A stretch of DNA of 64,000 nt. Origin: Paraphaeosphaeria minitans. Its lineage: Eukaryota > Ascomycota > Dothideomycetes > Pleosporales > Didymosphaeriaceae. The translations under genes were made by a program, and so were the position numbers. Every line of letters begins with the position of its first letter. Positions within the stretch are counted from its first letter, which is position 1. Below the pieces are notes generated by a model that saw only the letters and a list, made by a program, of their open reading frames with translations, was not told the origin of the DNA and made no database searches. This document shows positions 32,550 to 42,600 of this stretch, piece after piece. Location of the stretch: the NCBI GenBank assembly GCA_015832175.1, contig WJXW01000006.1:1798001-1862000 (forward strand), read 5' to 3'.

Positions 32550-34463
32550 CTAGTTGCAATTGTCCCATGGGACGCAAGTGTACGTCGGACAACCCACGTT
32601 CACAACCACAGTGCTCGTCGTGCACACGCTCTTCGTAGGCGTTGGCTTCACGCTCGGCTTCGCAACCGTCGTGATTGTGACAATCGTCTTCTCGATCTCT
32701 CTGACCTCCACCTCCTGCGCCTCGCTCACCATACAGCTTACCAAGTTATGCGGACACGTAGGCGGGACGCATGGTGACACGATAGTCTTCGTGACGGTGG
32801 GGCATGCGCTAGACGTCGGGATATAATCCGTGACAGTGAGCGTTGGGCGAGTTTTGTGCGTCACCAGGGTCGTGGGGTGTTTCTTGTCGTCGTCGCGCTT
32901 GCCCCATGAGAGTGACGCAGTTGGTGGGACGAAGGTGATTTGGTCGCTCGGGGTCGGCGCAGGGGGGAAGACTTCCGTGGGACCGTCGTCTTCTTGTCGC
33001 TTGCCCCACGAGATCCATGCTTTGGTGGTGGTCTTTGGTGTCTTTGGCAATCTTGACGGTTTTGATGGCCCTGGCGGCTTGATCGAAGCAGTTGGCTTGT
33101 CAAGACCATAGAACGGTGCACTAGCAGCTGCTTCGCGCTTTCCCCAGCTGAAGGAAACCCGGGGAGGCTGGATACCGATAGAATTTGGAGGTGTGGGTGC
33201 GGGAGAACCCGGGAAGCCGATAGGACTGTCGGGATCTTCTGGGTCTTCGGGGTCCTCTGGTTCGGGCAAATCGGTAGGACCAGGCTCCTCCTCTTGCCTC
33301 TTGCCCCAGCTGAACGAGACTTGCGGTGGTTGGATGCTGATAACGTCTGAAGGTGTGGGCAGAGGCCCAGCAGGGAAGCTGATAGGACTGTCGGGGTCTT
33401 CTGGTTCTTCTGGGTCACTCGGAAAGCTCGGGAAATCTGTAGGTTCCGGGTCGTCGCCTTCCTGTCGCTTGCCCCAGCTGACGGATGCACTTACATAGCC
33501 GTTCGTCGAGGTCCGTGCAGGGGGCCACCACGGCCACGGCTTCCTGGTAGTCGCCGGTGGTTGAGGATCCCAAGAGATGGAGTAGGACGGACCGTCGTCC
33601 CTCTTGCCCCAACTAACAGAAGCACTTACATAGCCGTTGGTAGAAGTCTTAGCCGTAGGCCTGGGAGGCCACGGCTTCTTCGTAGGCTTTGGTGGCCACG
33701 GCCGCTTTGTGGTCTTCGGCGGCGTGGGTCCATCCCAAGAGTCCGAGTAGCTAGGAGGATTAAGACTCATGACATCGCCAGGCTGAGTCTGAGAGTCTTT
33801 CTGGGCCCAGCTAAACGTAGCACTGACATAGCCCTTGGTTGAGGTTTTCTTAGTTGAGGTTTTCTTGGTCAAGGTCTTCTTGGTTGATATCTGGTGTGAA
33901 GTTCGAGGTGGCCACTGTGGCCATGGCTTCCTGGTTGTCTTGGGCGGTTGAGGTCCATCCCACGAGATGGAGTAGGTCGGTGGGTTCAGACTGATGATGT
34001 CCGTTGGTGACGGCAGAGGCTCTTCTGGCTCTTCTGGCTCTTCTGGCTCTTCTGGCTCTTCTGGCTCTTCTGGCTCTTCTGGCTCTTCTGGCTCTTCTGG
34101 CTCTTCTGGCTCTTCGGGGTCCTCAGGGTCCTCAGGGTCCTCAGGCTCAGGATCCTCTGTTGGAACTGAAGGCCCGTCCCAGCTGATGGTAGCTGATGGT
34201 GGACTAAGAGAGATCTGGTCGCTGGGCGTTGGTGCAGGGTATTCGGGTTCTTCTGGGTATTCTGGATCATCAGTCACCACGGGCAGTGGGGCGCCCCAGC
34301 TGATTGAATAGTGTGGCGGTCCGATGCCAAATTGTGCTTCAGGGAGGGCAGCCGGGATTGCTTGTATGCTTTCAAAGTCAGCGACGATATCACGTATGTC
34401 TAAGTCGACTCACCTCGTAACGAGACCGAGCAAAGCAAGCACGGTATTCCGTGAAGGCGCCAT
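32550..34463 (-). CDS. Secreted Pro/Glu-rich repeat protein with SWGKR motifs (candidate kexin-processed peptide precursor)
   Basis: Two exons, 34463-34414 and 34368-32550, give 622 aa. The first exon plus the next codons encode a signal peptide (MAPSRNTVLALLGLVTSIQA). The mature part has about twelve copies of an S-x-S-W core, each closing a Pro-rich unit often opened by P-S-D-x-I-S-x-x-P-P. Six are followed by Lys-Arg as SWGKR (about residues 270, 315, 371, 425, 471 and 507). The N-terminal ones carry SWDG or SWGAP instead and could not be cut. A dibasic Kex2 site after each core would release peptides of roughly 36-56 residues ending in SWGKR. The last 100 residues hold eight Cys and a Thr-rich segment. 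A cell-wall structural protein is the main alternative. No tailoring enzyme gene is adjacent. Confidence 0.75.
34021..34146 (+). repeat. 9-bp coding minisatellite (TCTTCTGGC)n
   Basis: Ten exact TCTTCTGGC units at 34021-34110, followed by four degenerate units. On the minus strand they encode a Glu-Glu-Pro run in the repeat protein. Unit length is a multiple of three, so copy-number change would not break the frame. Confidence 0.95.
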
Positions 34464-35643
34464 TATGGATCAACTTGCTATCCTGGTAGAAAGCGGACGC
34501 TGATCTACGTACACGCAAAACAGCGAGAGTCGTTGTTGTTATATGCCGTTCGACCACCGCCAATACTCAGGATTCTCAAAGCCACACAACCCAAGTACTA
34601 TACACCAAATGAAAGATACGAAATGCCCAACTCGATTGCGTCTCTCCGGGCTTTCCTTCACGTGTCACATGTGGAAAATTGGTATTTCAGTCAATGCAGA
34701 GGCAAGCGGTTCCTGTTCCTGGTTCTAGGTCCAACGATGCATCTCAAGCTGCACCACAGGGAGGCTTGCTGCGCGGAAACCACGATTATGCTTGCTCATC
34801 GCTTGATTAGAAGACCTTTATTTAGTCCTACGTTCCGATGACCGACACTGGATGAGAAAGTGATTCGACGAAGTGGACACGAATACTAGGAAAATAGAGT
34901 ACTGGTTGTATATGTAAATTGCTGGATATTTAATGAGGCCGCGCGAGCGACCCGGCGGCAAGCGACATGTCGTGACCTGGGTAAATCGTTGGCGAGATGC
35001 AGGGCCAGATCGAAGCCTGCGCTGCTACCGAGTGTCGACAACTTTCAATGGTTTCCGGAGAACGATCTAGAACCTCTTAAGGACGTCTTCGGCTATCTCC
35101 TAGTGAATCAAAGTTTCGCAACGGCGTGCATATACCCAACCGGCATGTCGTTCGTATCGTTACTTACGACCCCTGCAATGAATGTTATTCCATGGAGCCT
35201 ATATTTGAATCAGGTTGGCACCAACCGACGACCAGTGAATACGATTGCAGTCGGTTTCTGAAAGTGTTCGTAGGCTTGAATTGACAGGACAGGGTTGGTA
35301 GTCAGATCTAAAGGGGACCATCAGATGACCCGACCTCGCACGTACTGGCTCGACTTCATGAAGTAGGTACAGTACCATGACAAAAGTCTCAGTGCAGTGT
35401 GGTACCCCAGGGTAGGCAACACATAGGTCAGCAGGACTCATACTTCTGTCCTAGTACTGTAGGTAGTCGTGGATGATGGCGACATATAGCGACTGGAGGG
35501 TAGTCACTGATCGTCAACCAAGATCGCTCGACATCTCTTACCCACTCAAGGACCGTGCGCTACTCAGGGTGCGAAAATGAATCCTATTTGAAAGCAGTCG
35601 CACCCACAACGCGTTCAGAACCAGATCCGCCCCGGGCAGTGGT
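34464..35643. other. Intergenic, contains one inverted-repeat element
   Basis: About 1.2 kb between the repeat-protein promoter and the QRI7 3' end. Apart from the element at 35366-35463, no gene or RNA is recognised. Confidence 0.4.
35366..35463 (-). repeat. ~97-bp inverted-repeat element, best full copy
   Basis: The left arm TACAGTACCATGACAAAAGT (to CTCAGT) pairs with the reverse complement of the right arm, TACAGTACTAGGACAGAAGT (to ATGAGT), with about four mismatches in 26. The inner part reads, on the minus strand, GCCTACCCTGGGGTACCACA, shared with copies at 23.1 and 25.2 kb. Confidence 0.65.
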
Positions 35644-37253
35644 TCAAGCAGTTCGTTCAACAGGTGGAGAAAGCAGCATGTCGAGCGGCCACTTGCGTAT
35701 AGCGCGAATGCTGAATTCATTCCGGTGACCCGCGCGAAACATTTCGGTGCCAGCCCAAGCAATCATCGCCGCGTTGTCCGAGCAAAGATGTGGCGGAGGT
35801 ATGACAAGAAGCACATCGCCATACCCGTTTGCAACGAGTTTAGAAGCGAGCACATATCGAAGGTAGTAGTTCGCGCCCACGCCGCCAGCCACAACAACGG
35901 ACTCCGCAGGAGTTGACTGTAGTGCAAGTACAACTCGTGCGGCAATATGCTCGAATGCTGCGCGCATAGAGAACTCAGCCATATCTCGTCGTTCCTCCCG
36001 GCCGATATCAAGAGCCGAACGTTCTACTTTGGTCAACTTGCCAGTCGACTGATCATGCTCATAACGAACAGCGCGTTCGACAGCGGTCATTAGCCCCGAG
36101 AAGCTCATTTCCAAAGTCTTGTTCTTCGTCCCGCCGCCTGCTTTGGCAAGTGGCTGATTGAACGCCCATCCCCACCGAGACACATTCCGCTGCAACTCTT
36201 CTTCGTGGTTCTTTGGAACTCGATATTCATAGCGCGACTCGAATTCGTGACAATATGCGCTGGCGCTTCTGGGGTCGGATGAAGCTATTTGCGTACTTTT
36301 GTCTGAAGGAAAGGCGAACTGCTCCAAGAGCGCACCTAAGATACAAATACAAAGTCAGTGTAAGTTAAAATAGGGCAGTACATGTGTCAGCTAAGCGTGA
36401 AGTCTTTCTCCCTGCAAGAAAGACACATCCACTTTGTTCCTAGTGGTATACGTACCATACATAGTATTGCCGGCCTCTTGCAACACATCGGGCGGAAGCA
36501 CTATGCGTGCTATTTTGTCCAAACATTCTCCAACCGCAACGTCGCTCGTGCTTGCCAGTACCTCATGGTTTGTAAGAGTGGCCGAATGTATTAGGAGGGT
36601 GTGGCCGCCGGAGGCAAGAACGGACAGGAACGGAAACGTGGGCGCGACATCAATTTCTCCTTGAGGACCACCAGGAGAGTCACCCCAGGCTTGCGTGGAA
36701 TTTTCGGACGCATCGAGGGCCGCCACCAAGCGTGGTGTTAGCGCATGAGCTTGCATATGGTGAACGCCGACAAGAGGTATCTACACAATATGAGCGTCAG
36801 TGCTGAGCGTCAGTGCCTCGACGTTGTTCGAGCACCTCTACTCGCCTTCCAAGCCGCAGCGAGGCCCTTTGCTGTATCGAGCCCTGTGAACAGATTTGAG
36901 CGCATGCCTGGCCCCCGTGTGACTGAAACAAAATCCGGATGCCCCCTCTTGCCAGGCAGCTTTTCGATTGCCTTGGCCACTAGGTTTGCGAGATTCTCCT
37001 GATGCGACTCGAGCGCGGCGAGCGGATGGACGCCGTTGAAGGCAGCATTGTTGGACGTCACTTTCTCGTGGAAGTGCAGCTTCGCTACGGTGGTGATGGG
37101 CCTGCCCAGCGTCTTTGTTTCGAGGACCGCTACGCTCGTGTCGTCGCAGGATGTCTCAATGGCGAGCGTCACAAGATGGCGTGTGCGTGGCTGCCGTGGA
37201 ATGGCGAGGGTTGGGCGGAAGACGCCATGGGTTGCAGGCAGGCGCATGCGCAT
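35644..37253 (-). CDS. QRI7: Mitochondrial-type tRNA N6-adenosine threonylcarbamoyltransferase (Kae1/TsaD/Qri7 family)
   Basis: Three exons, 37253-36846, 36780-36456 and 36335-35644, give 474 aa. A basic, Ser/Pro-containing N-terminus before LVTLAIETSCDDTSVAVLE suggests a mitochondrial presequence. Family motifs follow: SNLFTGLDTAKGLA, the metal-binding VGVHHMQAHAL, LASGGHTLLI, VGECLDKIARI, and near the end VAGGVGANYYLR and PPPHLCSDNAAMIAW. Qri7 transfers the threonylcarbamoyl group to A37 of ANN-decoding tRNAs in mitochondria. Intron 1 needs a GC donor (AAG|GCGAGT), a near-consensus GC-AG site. Intron 2 is a standard GTACGT donor. The family was long called O-sialoglycoprotein endopeptidase. 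Confidence 0.92.
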
Positions 37254-37535
37254 CAGCTCACATGCGCGGATGGTCGGTCGACGTGACGGTGAACAAGGCG
37301 ACTATGCATGTGCTGCTATCTCGGAGGGATGCCAGACGCGAAGCCTGACGCGAAGCCTGACGCGTAAAATGTGGTGGACCCTGGCTTTGGGGAAGGCACA
37401 AGCCCCTGGTTGGGAAACTACCACCGGTGACGTCGTCGACAACGGCGCGTGGGACCAACACCCAACACCCAACACTCACAGCATCGCAGAATAGACGCAC
37501 GAATACGATGCCGTCTCCACCATACAGCTATTCCT
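37254..37535. promoter_or_regulatory. Short divergent promoter between QRI7 and the patatin lipase gene
   Basis: Only 282 bp separate the two starts. It contains three tandem GACGCGAAGCCT-like units at about 37337-37365. No known site is claimed. Confidence 0.45.
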
Positions 37536-40202
37536 ATGGCTGACTACAAGAAAGAAACCGACGGGCCTCAGCCCGACTCCGCCGACGGGTTTGATACCGC
37601 CCGCCTACCCGACTTCGGCAACGACTTCGTAGACGAGGAAGACTTCGCCGAATTTACAAGAGCGCTGCAGGCCCCAGAAACCTCACCATCCACCGAAGAT
37701 CTCACGGCACCTCAGCCCGAACCCCAAAGATTCATCACAGCGCTCAACGACTGGAGACCCATCCATCAGCGTGTAAGAAAGCGAAAGAAATACAACAAGA
37801 AGCCTCCGCACCGGGGCAAGGATGAGACACGCGAGGGCATCTTCTACGAGGTGCTCAAATACCCGCTGCTTCTCCTTGTCTTTGGCTGGCTTGCTTTCCT
37901 GAGCATCGCCTACGTCCTGACGCGTTTCTACATCCATGCATACGAACGCTCCGTGACATGGCGCGGGCGGCGCCAACGTTTGCGACGAGAGCTGCAGAAT
38001 GCCAATTCATACGAGGACTGGATAAAGGGCGCCAAAGAGCTGGACGCATACTTGGGCAACGATGCTTGGAAGGAAAAGCCAGACTACGCATATTACGACA
38101 GCAAAACAATATACAGAGTCCATCAGCAGATGGCGAGGCTGCGGCAGAAAGCCGAGGCCGAAGAGAAGGGGGGCACAAACGAGAAAAAAGCTGCAGAAGA
38201 GCTGCGGAATTTGCTAGAGGCCTGCATCAAGAACAATTTCGCCGGAATGGAGAACCCTCGTCTGTGGTCCGAGTCGTACTATGGGACCAAGAATCTTCTT
38301 CAAGATTTTACCGACGAAGCGGAAAAGTCGCTATCTTTTTTTCTGAAATCATCCCAGCTTGATCAGGAAAGTAAAAGGGCAATGTTCAAGCATTTGAGCA
38401 CCAACTTCGGACGCACCGCGCTGTGTCTTTCAGGCGGTGCAACATTCGCTTACTACCACTTTGGTGTAGCGAAAGCTCTCCTAGATGCAGGGCTTATGCC
38501 TGAAGTCATCACAGGGACCTCGGGAGGAGCACTGGTCGCGGGTCTGTTGGGTACGAGGACCGATGATGAGCTGAAGAAGCTACTTGTCCCTGCTCTGGCA
38601 AACCGCATCACAGCATGTCACGACAACTTTTGGGTCTGGTTCAAGAGATGGCGTCAGACCGGGGCACGCTTTGATAGTGTAGATTGGGCGAAACGTTGTG
38701 CGTGGTTCACCAGAGGAAGCGTGACCTTTAAGGAAGCATACCAGAGGACTGGCCGCATACTCAACGTTTCCTGCGTCCCGAGTGACCCTCACTCACCCAC
38801 GATTCTCGCAAACTATTTGACGGCGCCTGACTGTGTAATTTGGTCTGCAGTGCTTGCCAGCGCAGCAGTACCCGGTATTCTCAACCCTGTCGTGTTGATG
38901 AAGAAGAACAAAGACGGCACTCTGGCTCCTTATTCTTTCGGTCACAAGTGGAAAGATGGCAGCTTGCGAACGGACATTCCTCTCAAGGCGCTCAATCTAC
39001 ACTTTAACGTGCGTTTTTCCATCGTCAGTCAGGTGAATCCTCACATCAACATATTTTTCTTCTCTTCACGAGGTACCGTTGGTTGTCCAGTTACTCATCG
39101 AAGAGGGCGTGGATGGCGTGGTGGCTTCATAGGATCTGCTCTCGAGCAATACATCAAGCTTGACCTCCACAAATGGTTGAAGGTACTGCGCCATCTTGAG
39201 CTGCTGCCTCGCCCACTTGGACAAGATTGGAGCGAGATCTGGCTGCAACGCTTCAGTGGTACCATCACCATCTGGCCGAAGACCATCATGTCAGACTTTA
39301 TGTACATTTTGACTGACCCAACGCCTGAACGTCTGGCGCGCATGATACACGTCGGCCAACAGTGCACATTCCCGACGCTCAAGTTTGTCGCTAATCGCGC
39401 AAAACTGGAGCACGTTATCCAACAAGGTCGCCGGCAATTCCGTCCCAGAAGCGGACATGATGGTGGCTTCGTATCAGTCCTCTCCGAAGACGACCTCCAA
39501 AGTCTCCTCAAACGCTCACGGGATGATCCATCAGGAAATGCCGCACCATACCCCCTCTCTGGGTCTGATACCTCTTCCAGCGCCGGGCCCTCGCGCCCGG
39601 GCACCCCCGTCGACCTCCCACTCGGCTTCTCATTTTCGACCAAGCAGACGCAAGCGCCGCCACGCCTAACGACCAAGACGGAGCCCAGCTCAGGAAATCC
39701 CGCGATACCCGGGAGCCCATCCCTCGGCAAGCGCCTCTCGGGCTGGTGGTCCTCACTTTCACCCCGAGACGCCAACGCCCCGAATTCTTCCTCGTCCTCC
39801 AAACTGCGGTCCGGTCCCCGCAACAAGCGCTCCGTCTCTCCACCCGCGCCCTCGCCGTACGCCAACTTCCGTCCCAATTCGATGATAGACCTCCGCCCGT
39901 CGCAGCACGTACTGCAGCCTTCAGGATCCTCATCGCCCAGTCGGAGCGGCAGCCTCTTCAAGGAGCTCCGCAGACAGAGCCGCGTTTTTGTAGATGACGA
40001 TTCTGACGATGGCGGGGCTTTGGCTGACTTTGGCGATGCAGGGAAGCGGTATGATGACGGCGGGGACGAGGCAGGCGATGGACAGGGCCTGGAAGATTAT
40101 GTGGGCGACGATGAAGATGAGGATGAGTATGAGGGCGAGGGTGAGGGTGAGGGTGAGGGTGAGATGCAGAGTGTTGGGATGGGTTTGGGGCTTAAGGGGT
40201 AG
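37536..40202 (+). CDS. Patatin-like phospholipase / triacylglycerol lipase (DUF3336 + patatin)
   Basis: Intronless, 888 aa from ATG 37536; an upstream in-frame ATG at 37449 would add 29 unlikely residues. A membrane segment at about residues 110-130 (LLLLVFGWLAFLSIAYVL) leads into the DUF3336 region (YERSVTWRGRRQRLRREL). The patatin domain follows, with the oxyanion stretch SGGATFAYYHFGVAKALL, nucleophile elbow GTSGG (GTSGGALVAGLLG) and catalytic Asp in WKDGSLRTDIP, then FFFSSRGTVG and GWRGGFIGSALEQYIKLDL. This order matches the fungal Tgl3/4/5 and plant SDP1 group, which hydrolyse storage triacylglycerol at lipid droplets. The C-terminus (about 200 aa) is Ser/Pro-rich and ends in Asp/Glu-Gly repeats. 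Confidence 0.93.
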   Translation: MADYKKETDGPQPDSADGFDTARLPDFGNDFVDEEDFAEFTRALQAPETSPSTEDLTAPQPEPQRFITALNDWRPIHQRVRKRKKYNKKPPHRGKDETREGIFYEVLKYPLLLLVFGWLAFLSIAYVLTRFYIHAYERSVTWRGRRQRLRRELQNANSYEDWIKGAKELDAYLGNDAWKEKPDYAYYDSKTIYRVHQQMARLRQKAEAEEKGGTNEKKAAEELRNLLEACIKNNFAGMENPRLWSESYYGTKNLLQDFTDEAEKSLSFFLKSSQLDQESKRAMFKHLSTNFGRTALCLSGGATFAYYHFGVAKALLDAGLMPEVITGTSGGALVAGLLGTRTDDELKKLLVPALANRITACHDNFWVWFKRWRQTGARFDSVDWAKRCAWFTRGSVTFKEAYQRTGRILNVSCVPSDPHSPTILANYLTAPDCVIWSAVLASAAVPGILNPVVLMKKNKDGTLAPYSFGHKWKDGSLRTDIPLKALNLHFNVRFSIVSQVNPHINIFFFSSRGTVGCPVTHRRGRGWRGGFIGSALEQYIKLDLHKWLKVLRHLELLPRPLGQDWSEIWLQRFSGTITIWPKTIMSDFMYILTDPTPERLARMIHVGQQCTFPTLKFVANRAKLEHVIQQGRRQFRPRSGHDGGFVSVLSEDDLQSLLKRSRDDPSGNAAPYPLSGSDTSSSAGPSRPGTPVDLPLGFSFSTKQTQAPPRLTTKTEPSSGNPAIPGSPSLGKRLSGWWSSLSPRDANAPNSSSSSKLRSGPRNKRSVSPPAPSPYANFRPNSMIDLRPSQHVLQPSGSSSPSRSGSLFKELRRQSRVFVDDDSDDGGALADFGDAGKRYDDGGDEAGDGQGLEDYVGDDEDEDEYEGEGEGEGEGEMQSVGMGLGLKG
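40130..40162 (+). repeat. (GAGGGT)n coding hexanucleotide repeat
   Basis: Five to six GAGGGY units near the 3' end of the lipase gene, encoding alternating Glu-Gly. Confidence 0.85.
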
Positions 40203-40566
40203 GCAGTTGGGGAGTCGGATGCGAAGTCTTTTATGTTTGTATTGTATTGTTACTGTTTGTTTAGCGGGTTTGGCATAGCACTGTGGAACGCATTTGGCGA
40301 GGGTATTAAGAAACTGAAGAATTTTTTTGCGGTATTCGCTACTGTGGGTATCTAGAGTGCCGGAATCTTCCATGGGCAACACCAATGCGCCTTTGTACAT
40401 TAAAGAAAGCCACTCATGTCATATACTCTATCAAGTCATGTACGCGTAAAAAGGCCCGCCATAAGTGTCGGTACTGTGTCGCTGCAGCACCAGTACAACA
40501 CACTGCACTCAGACTTTTGTCCTAGTATTGTACTTTGAGGCGGCAAGTGCTTGGAGGGAGGCTCAT
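40203..40566. other. Intergenic between convergent genes, with a partial repeat copy
   Basis: About 360 bp. Bases 40495-40533 (CACTGCACTCAGACTTTTGT then CCTAGTATTGTAC) match the right half of the dispersed inverted-repeat element. The left arm is absent. Confidence 0.5.
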
Positions 40567-42322
40567 TCAACCCTGCCTATGGCCGATGTATTGTTGAATG
40601 GACGTCAAGAAATCCAACGTTGGGTCCTTGGGGGCGTCACCCTCATCCGCGACCCCATTCATAACCACGTCCATGGGGTAGCCGATCATGTTTGAATCCA
40701 GGAACATTGGATCGAATGGGGCCTCACCGACATTGCTAAATCCACCTTGCATGTCTGTATCCATAGCCTGATCATCGAAGTATGGCATCGGCGTCTGAGG
40801 CATACTGGGCTCGATGGATCCGCTCATGGACACCGGGTCGAAGTCGTCGATACCGCCGATCCAAAATTGTTCGCCGCGCGCGGCTCCGCGTTCCAGAATG
40901 GCAGCTTCGCACTCGGCGTCTGTATAGCTGTGCTCAGCCACTACGTGTCGCTTCAGGTCGCGATCACGGGCGAATCGATTAGGGCAGCTGTTGACCAGGC
41001 AGGTAATGGGACGACCGTCATCGTATCCCACGCCAGTGAGCAGGGTGAGGGTGGAAGGCTCGGGGATAAAGCATTTTCGTGCCTTTGCAGCCTTTCGAGT
41101 GGCCTTACGATTGGGGAGGCCCAGGTGGTGCGTCCGGATGTGCTGCTCCAGTGCGGCTTTGGTTTTCGACAGCTTGCCGCAAGCATTCTGGCCATTCCAG
41201 CCACTCAGATCGGGGTGCTTAGACTGCTGCATGGCCTCTGCGGTGCAGGCAAAGCGATATTGGTTCTCGTGAACTTGGGAGACATGCGCGTTCAAATTGC
41301 CTCTCCGGTTGAACATCTTGCCACACTCCTGATATGGACACTGGAATAGCTGTTGCTCCTCTTGGCTGGTGTGCACTGCTTTCATGTGGCTGTTCAAGTT
41401 CGACTGGTTACTGAATACCTGACCGCAAGCGGGGCAAGTCGGCGGGTGAACTTCCCTGATATGGGCTTGCAACTCCATGTCCGTGGAGAAGGACAATGGC
41501 TCTTTTGGGATAGATGCCGTCTCGCCGTTGGCAGACGTGATCATTTCGCAATACGTGCCAGGCGTCGGACAAAGCATGCAGAAATGACGAGGCTCCTCCT
41601 TCTGGACGTGAGCGCTGGCCGTGTGTCGCCGGAGTCCATTCTCCGTCTGATAGCCATGCGGGCATAGGGTTCCTGAGTCGTCCACGAAAACGCATGGGTA
41701 TGCCTTCGTCTCAAGGTGCACAGTCTTGATGTGTGCGTGGAGAGTCTTTTGCTTCCGGAAGACCTCCTTGCAGGGTGCATAGCCAGTGCAATAGAACTTG
41801 GAGTCGTGCACCTCCTGGTGTCGCTGCAGCCGGCCGTTGGACGTGAAGGTCTTGCCGCATCCTTCCCAGTCGCATGCGAATTTGCGTTCGGGCACAGCAT
41901 GGAAGTGGGTCAAGTGTCTCTGGAGATGGTCCTTGCGAGGAAAATCACGATCGCAGCCTTCGTAGGGACAGCCGAAAGGGCGCTCTTTGGTATGGGTGCG
42001 CATGTGGGATTCGAGCCGACACGGCCGGTTGAAGCGTTGGCCACAGCCTTGGAAATCGCAGACATAGTTCCATGACCTCTTGGCCTCGCTATCTGCCCGC
42101 CTCTTCCCGCTATCTGTGTAGTTGACCTTTCGGTCTGTGGAGGTATCGAAGCCCGCGCTAGAATCGTCTTCAATATCGGAAGCGTCGGTGCACTCGCTGC
42201 TTCCCGTTTCTGTTAAACTGTCATTGGGCGTCCCAGACGGAATGAACGAAGCGAATACCAGTGCGAGTCTTCTTGCTCAGAGGAGCATCCCTCGAGTCTG
42301 CAACTTTGCGTTTGGGCGCCAT
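40567..42322 (-). CDS. TFIIIA: Transcription factor IIIA-like C2H2 zinc-finger protein
   Basis: Two exons, 42322-42259 and 42209-40567, give 568 aa. A basic N-terminus (MAPKRKVADSR, LSKKTRT) precedes a series of about nine TFIIIA-type C2H2 fingers. The first is CDFQGCGQRFNRPCRLESH, then CPYEGCDRDFPRKDHLQRH and CDWEGCGKTFTSNGRLQRH. Later fingers include CPACGQVFSNQSNLNSH and CPYQECGKMFNRRGNLNAH. The last, CLVNSCPNRFARDRDLKRH, is separated by a linker, as in fungal TFIIIA. The C-terminal 110 residues are acidic and Met/Pro-rich. TFIIIA binds the 5S rRNA gene internal control region and 5S RNA. It shares a 278-bp divergent promoter with RPB6. Confidence 0.85.
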
Positions 42323-42600
42323 TGCTCGGCGGGACTGATTATTAGATGGCACTCGGAAACGACGAACAGGGTCGAGCGGTTGGCTACAAAATTCAGTGGA
42401 GACAAAACTTGGCATCAGTGCTAGCGTGGTTTGGTCGCGCGCAGCTTCCCAGAGTTTTAGGCCCGTGCTTCGCGAATCTTTGTTCGAGGCATTCAGAATC
42501 CACTGAAGTCACACTTGTCCCTCTCCACGCAGATCAACAACCCAAAAACCCGCCACGGAGCCAGCTGCACTCGAGCGCATATAAATACTCCTCTGCGACC
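42323..42600. promoter_or_regulatory. Divergent promoter of TFIIIA and RPB6
   Basis: 278 bp between the two ATGs, so both promoters must lie here. A TATA-like ATATAAATA occurs at about 42579-42587, close upstream of the RPB6 start. Confidence 0.6.

Noticed and set aside
34004..34186. Hydrophobic Leu-Leu-Ala repeat frame on the plus strand
   Set aside because: Antisense shadow of the Glu-Glu-Pro repeat in the SWGKR protein.
32550..37253. Dikaritin-type RiPP gene cluster around the SWGKR precursor
   Set aside because: No UstY/DUF3328 oxidase, tyrosinase or dedicated transporter among the neighbours (DUF1989, QRI7, lipase); the precursor alone does not define such a cluster.
35644..37253. Functional t6A gene pair with the YrdC-like gene at 26.6 kb
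   Set aside because: The YrdC-like gene is broken and 8 kb away with unrelated genes between; mitochondrial QRI7 is expected to use a separate SUA5.
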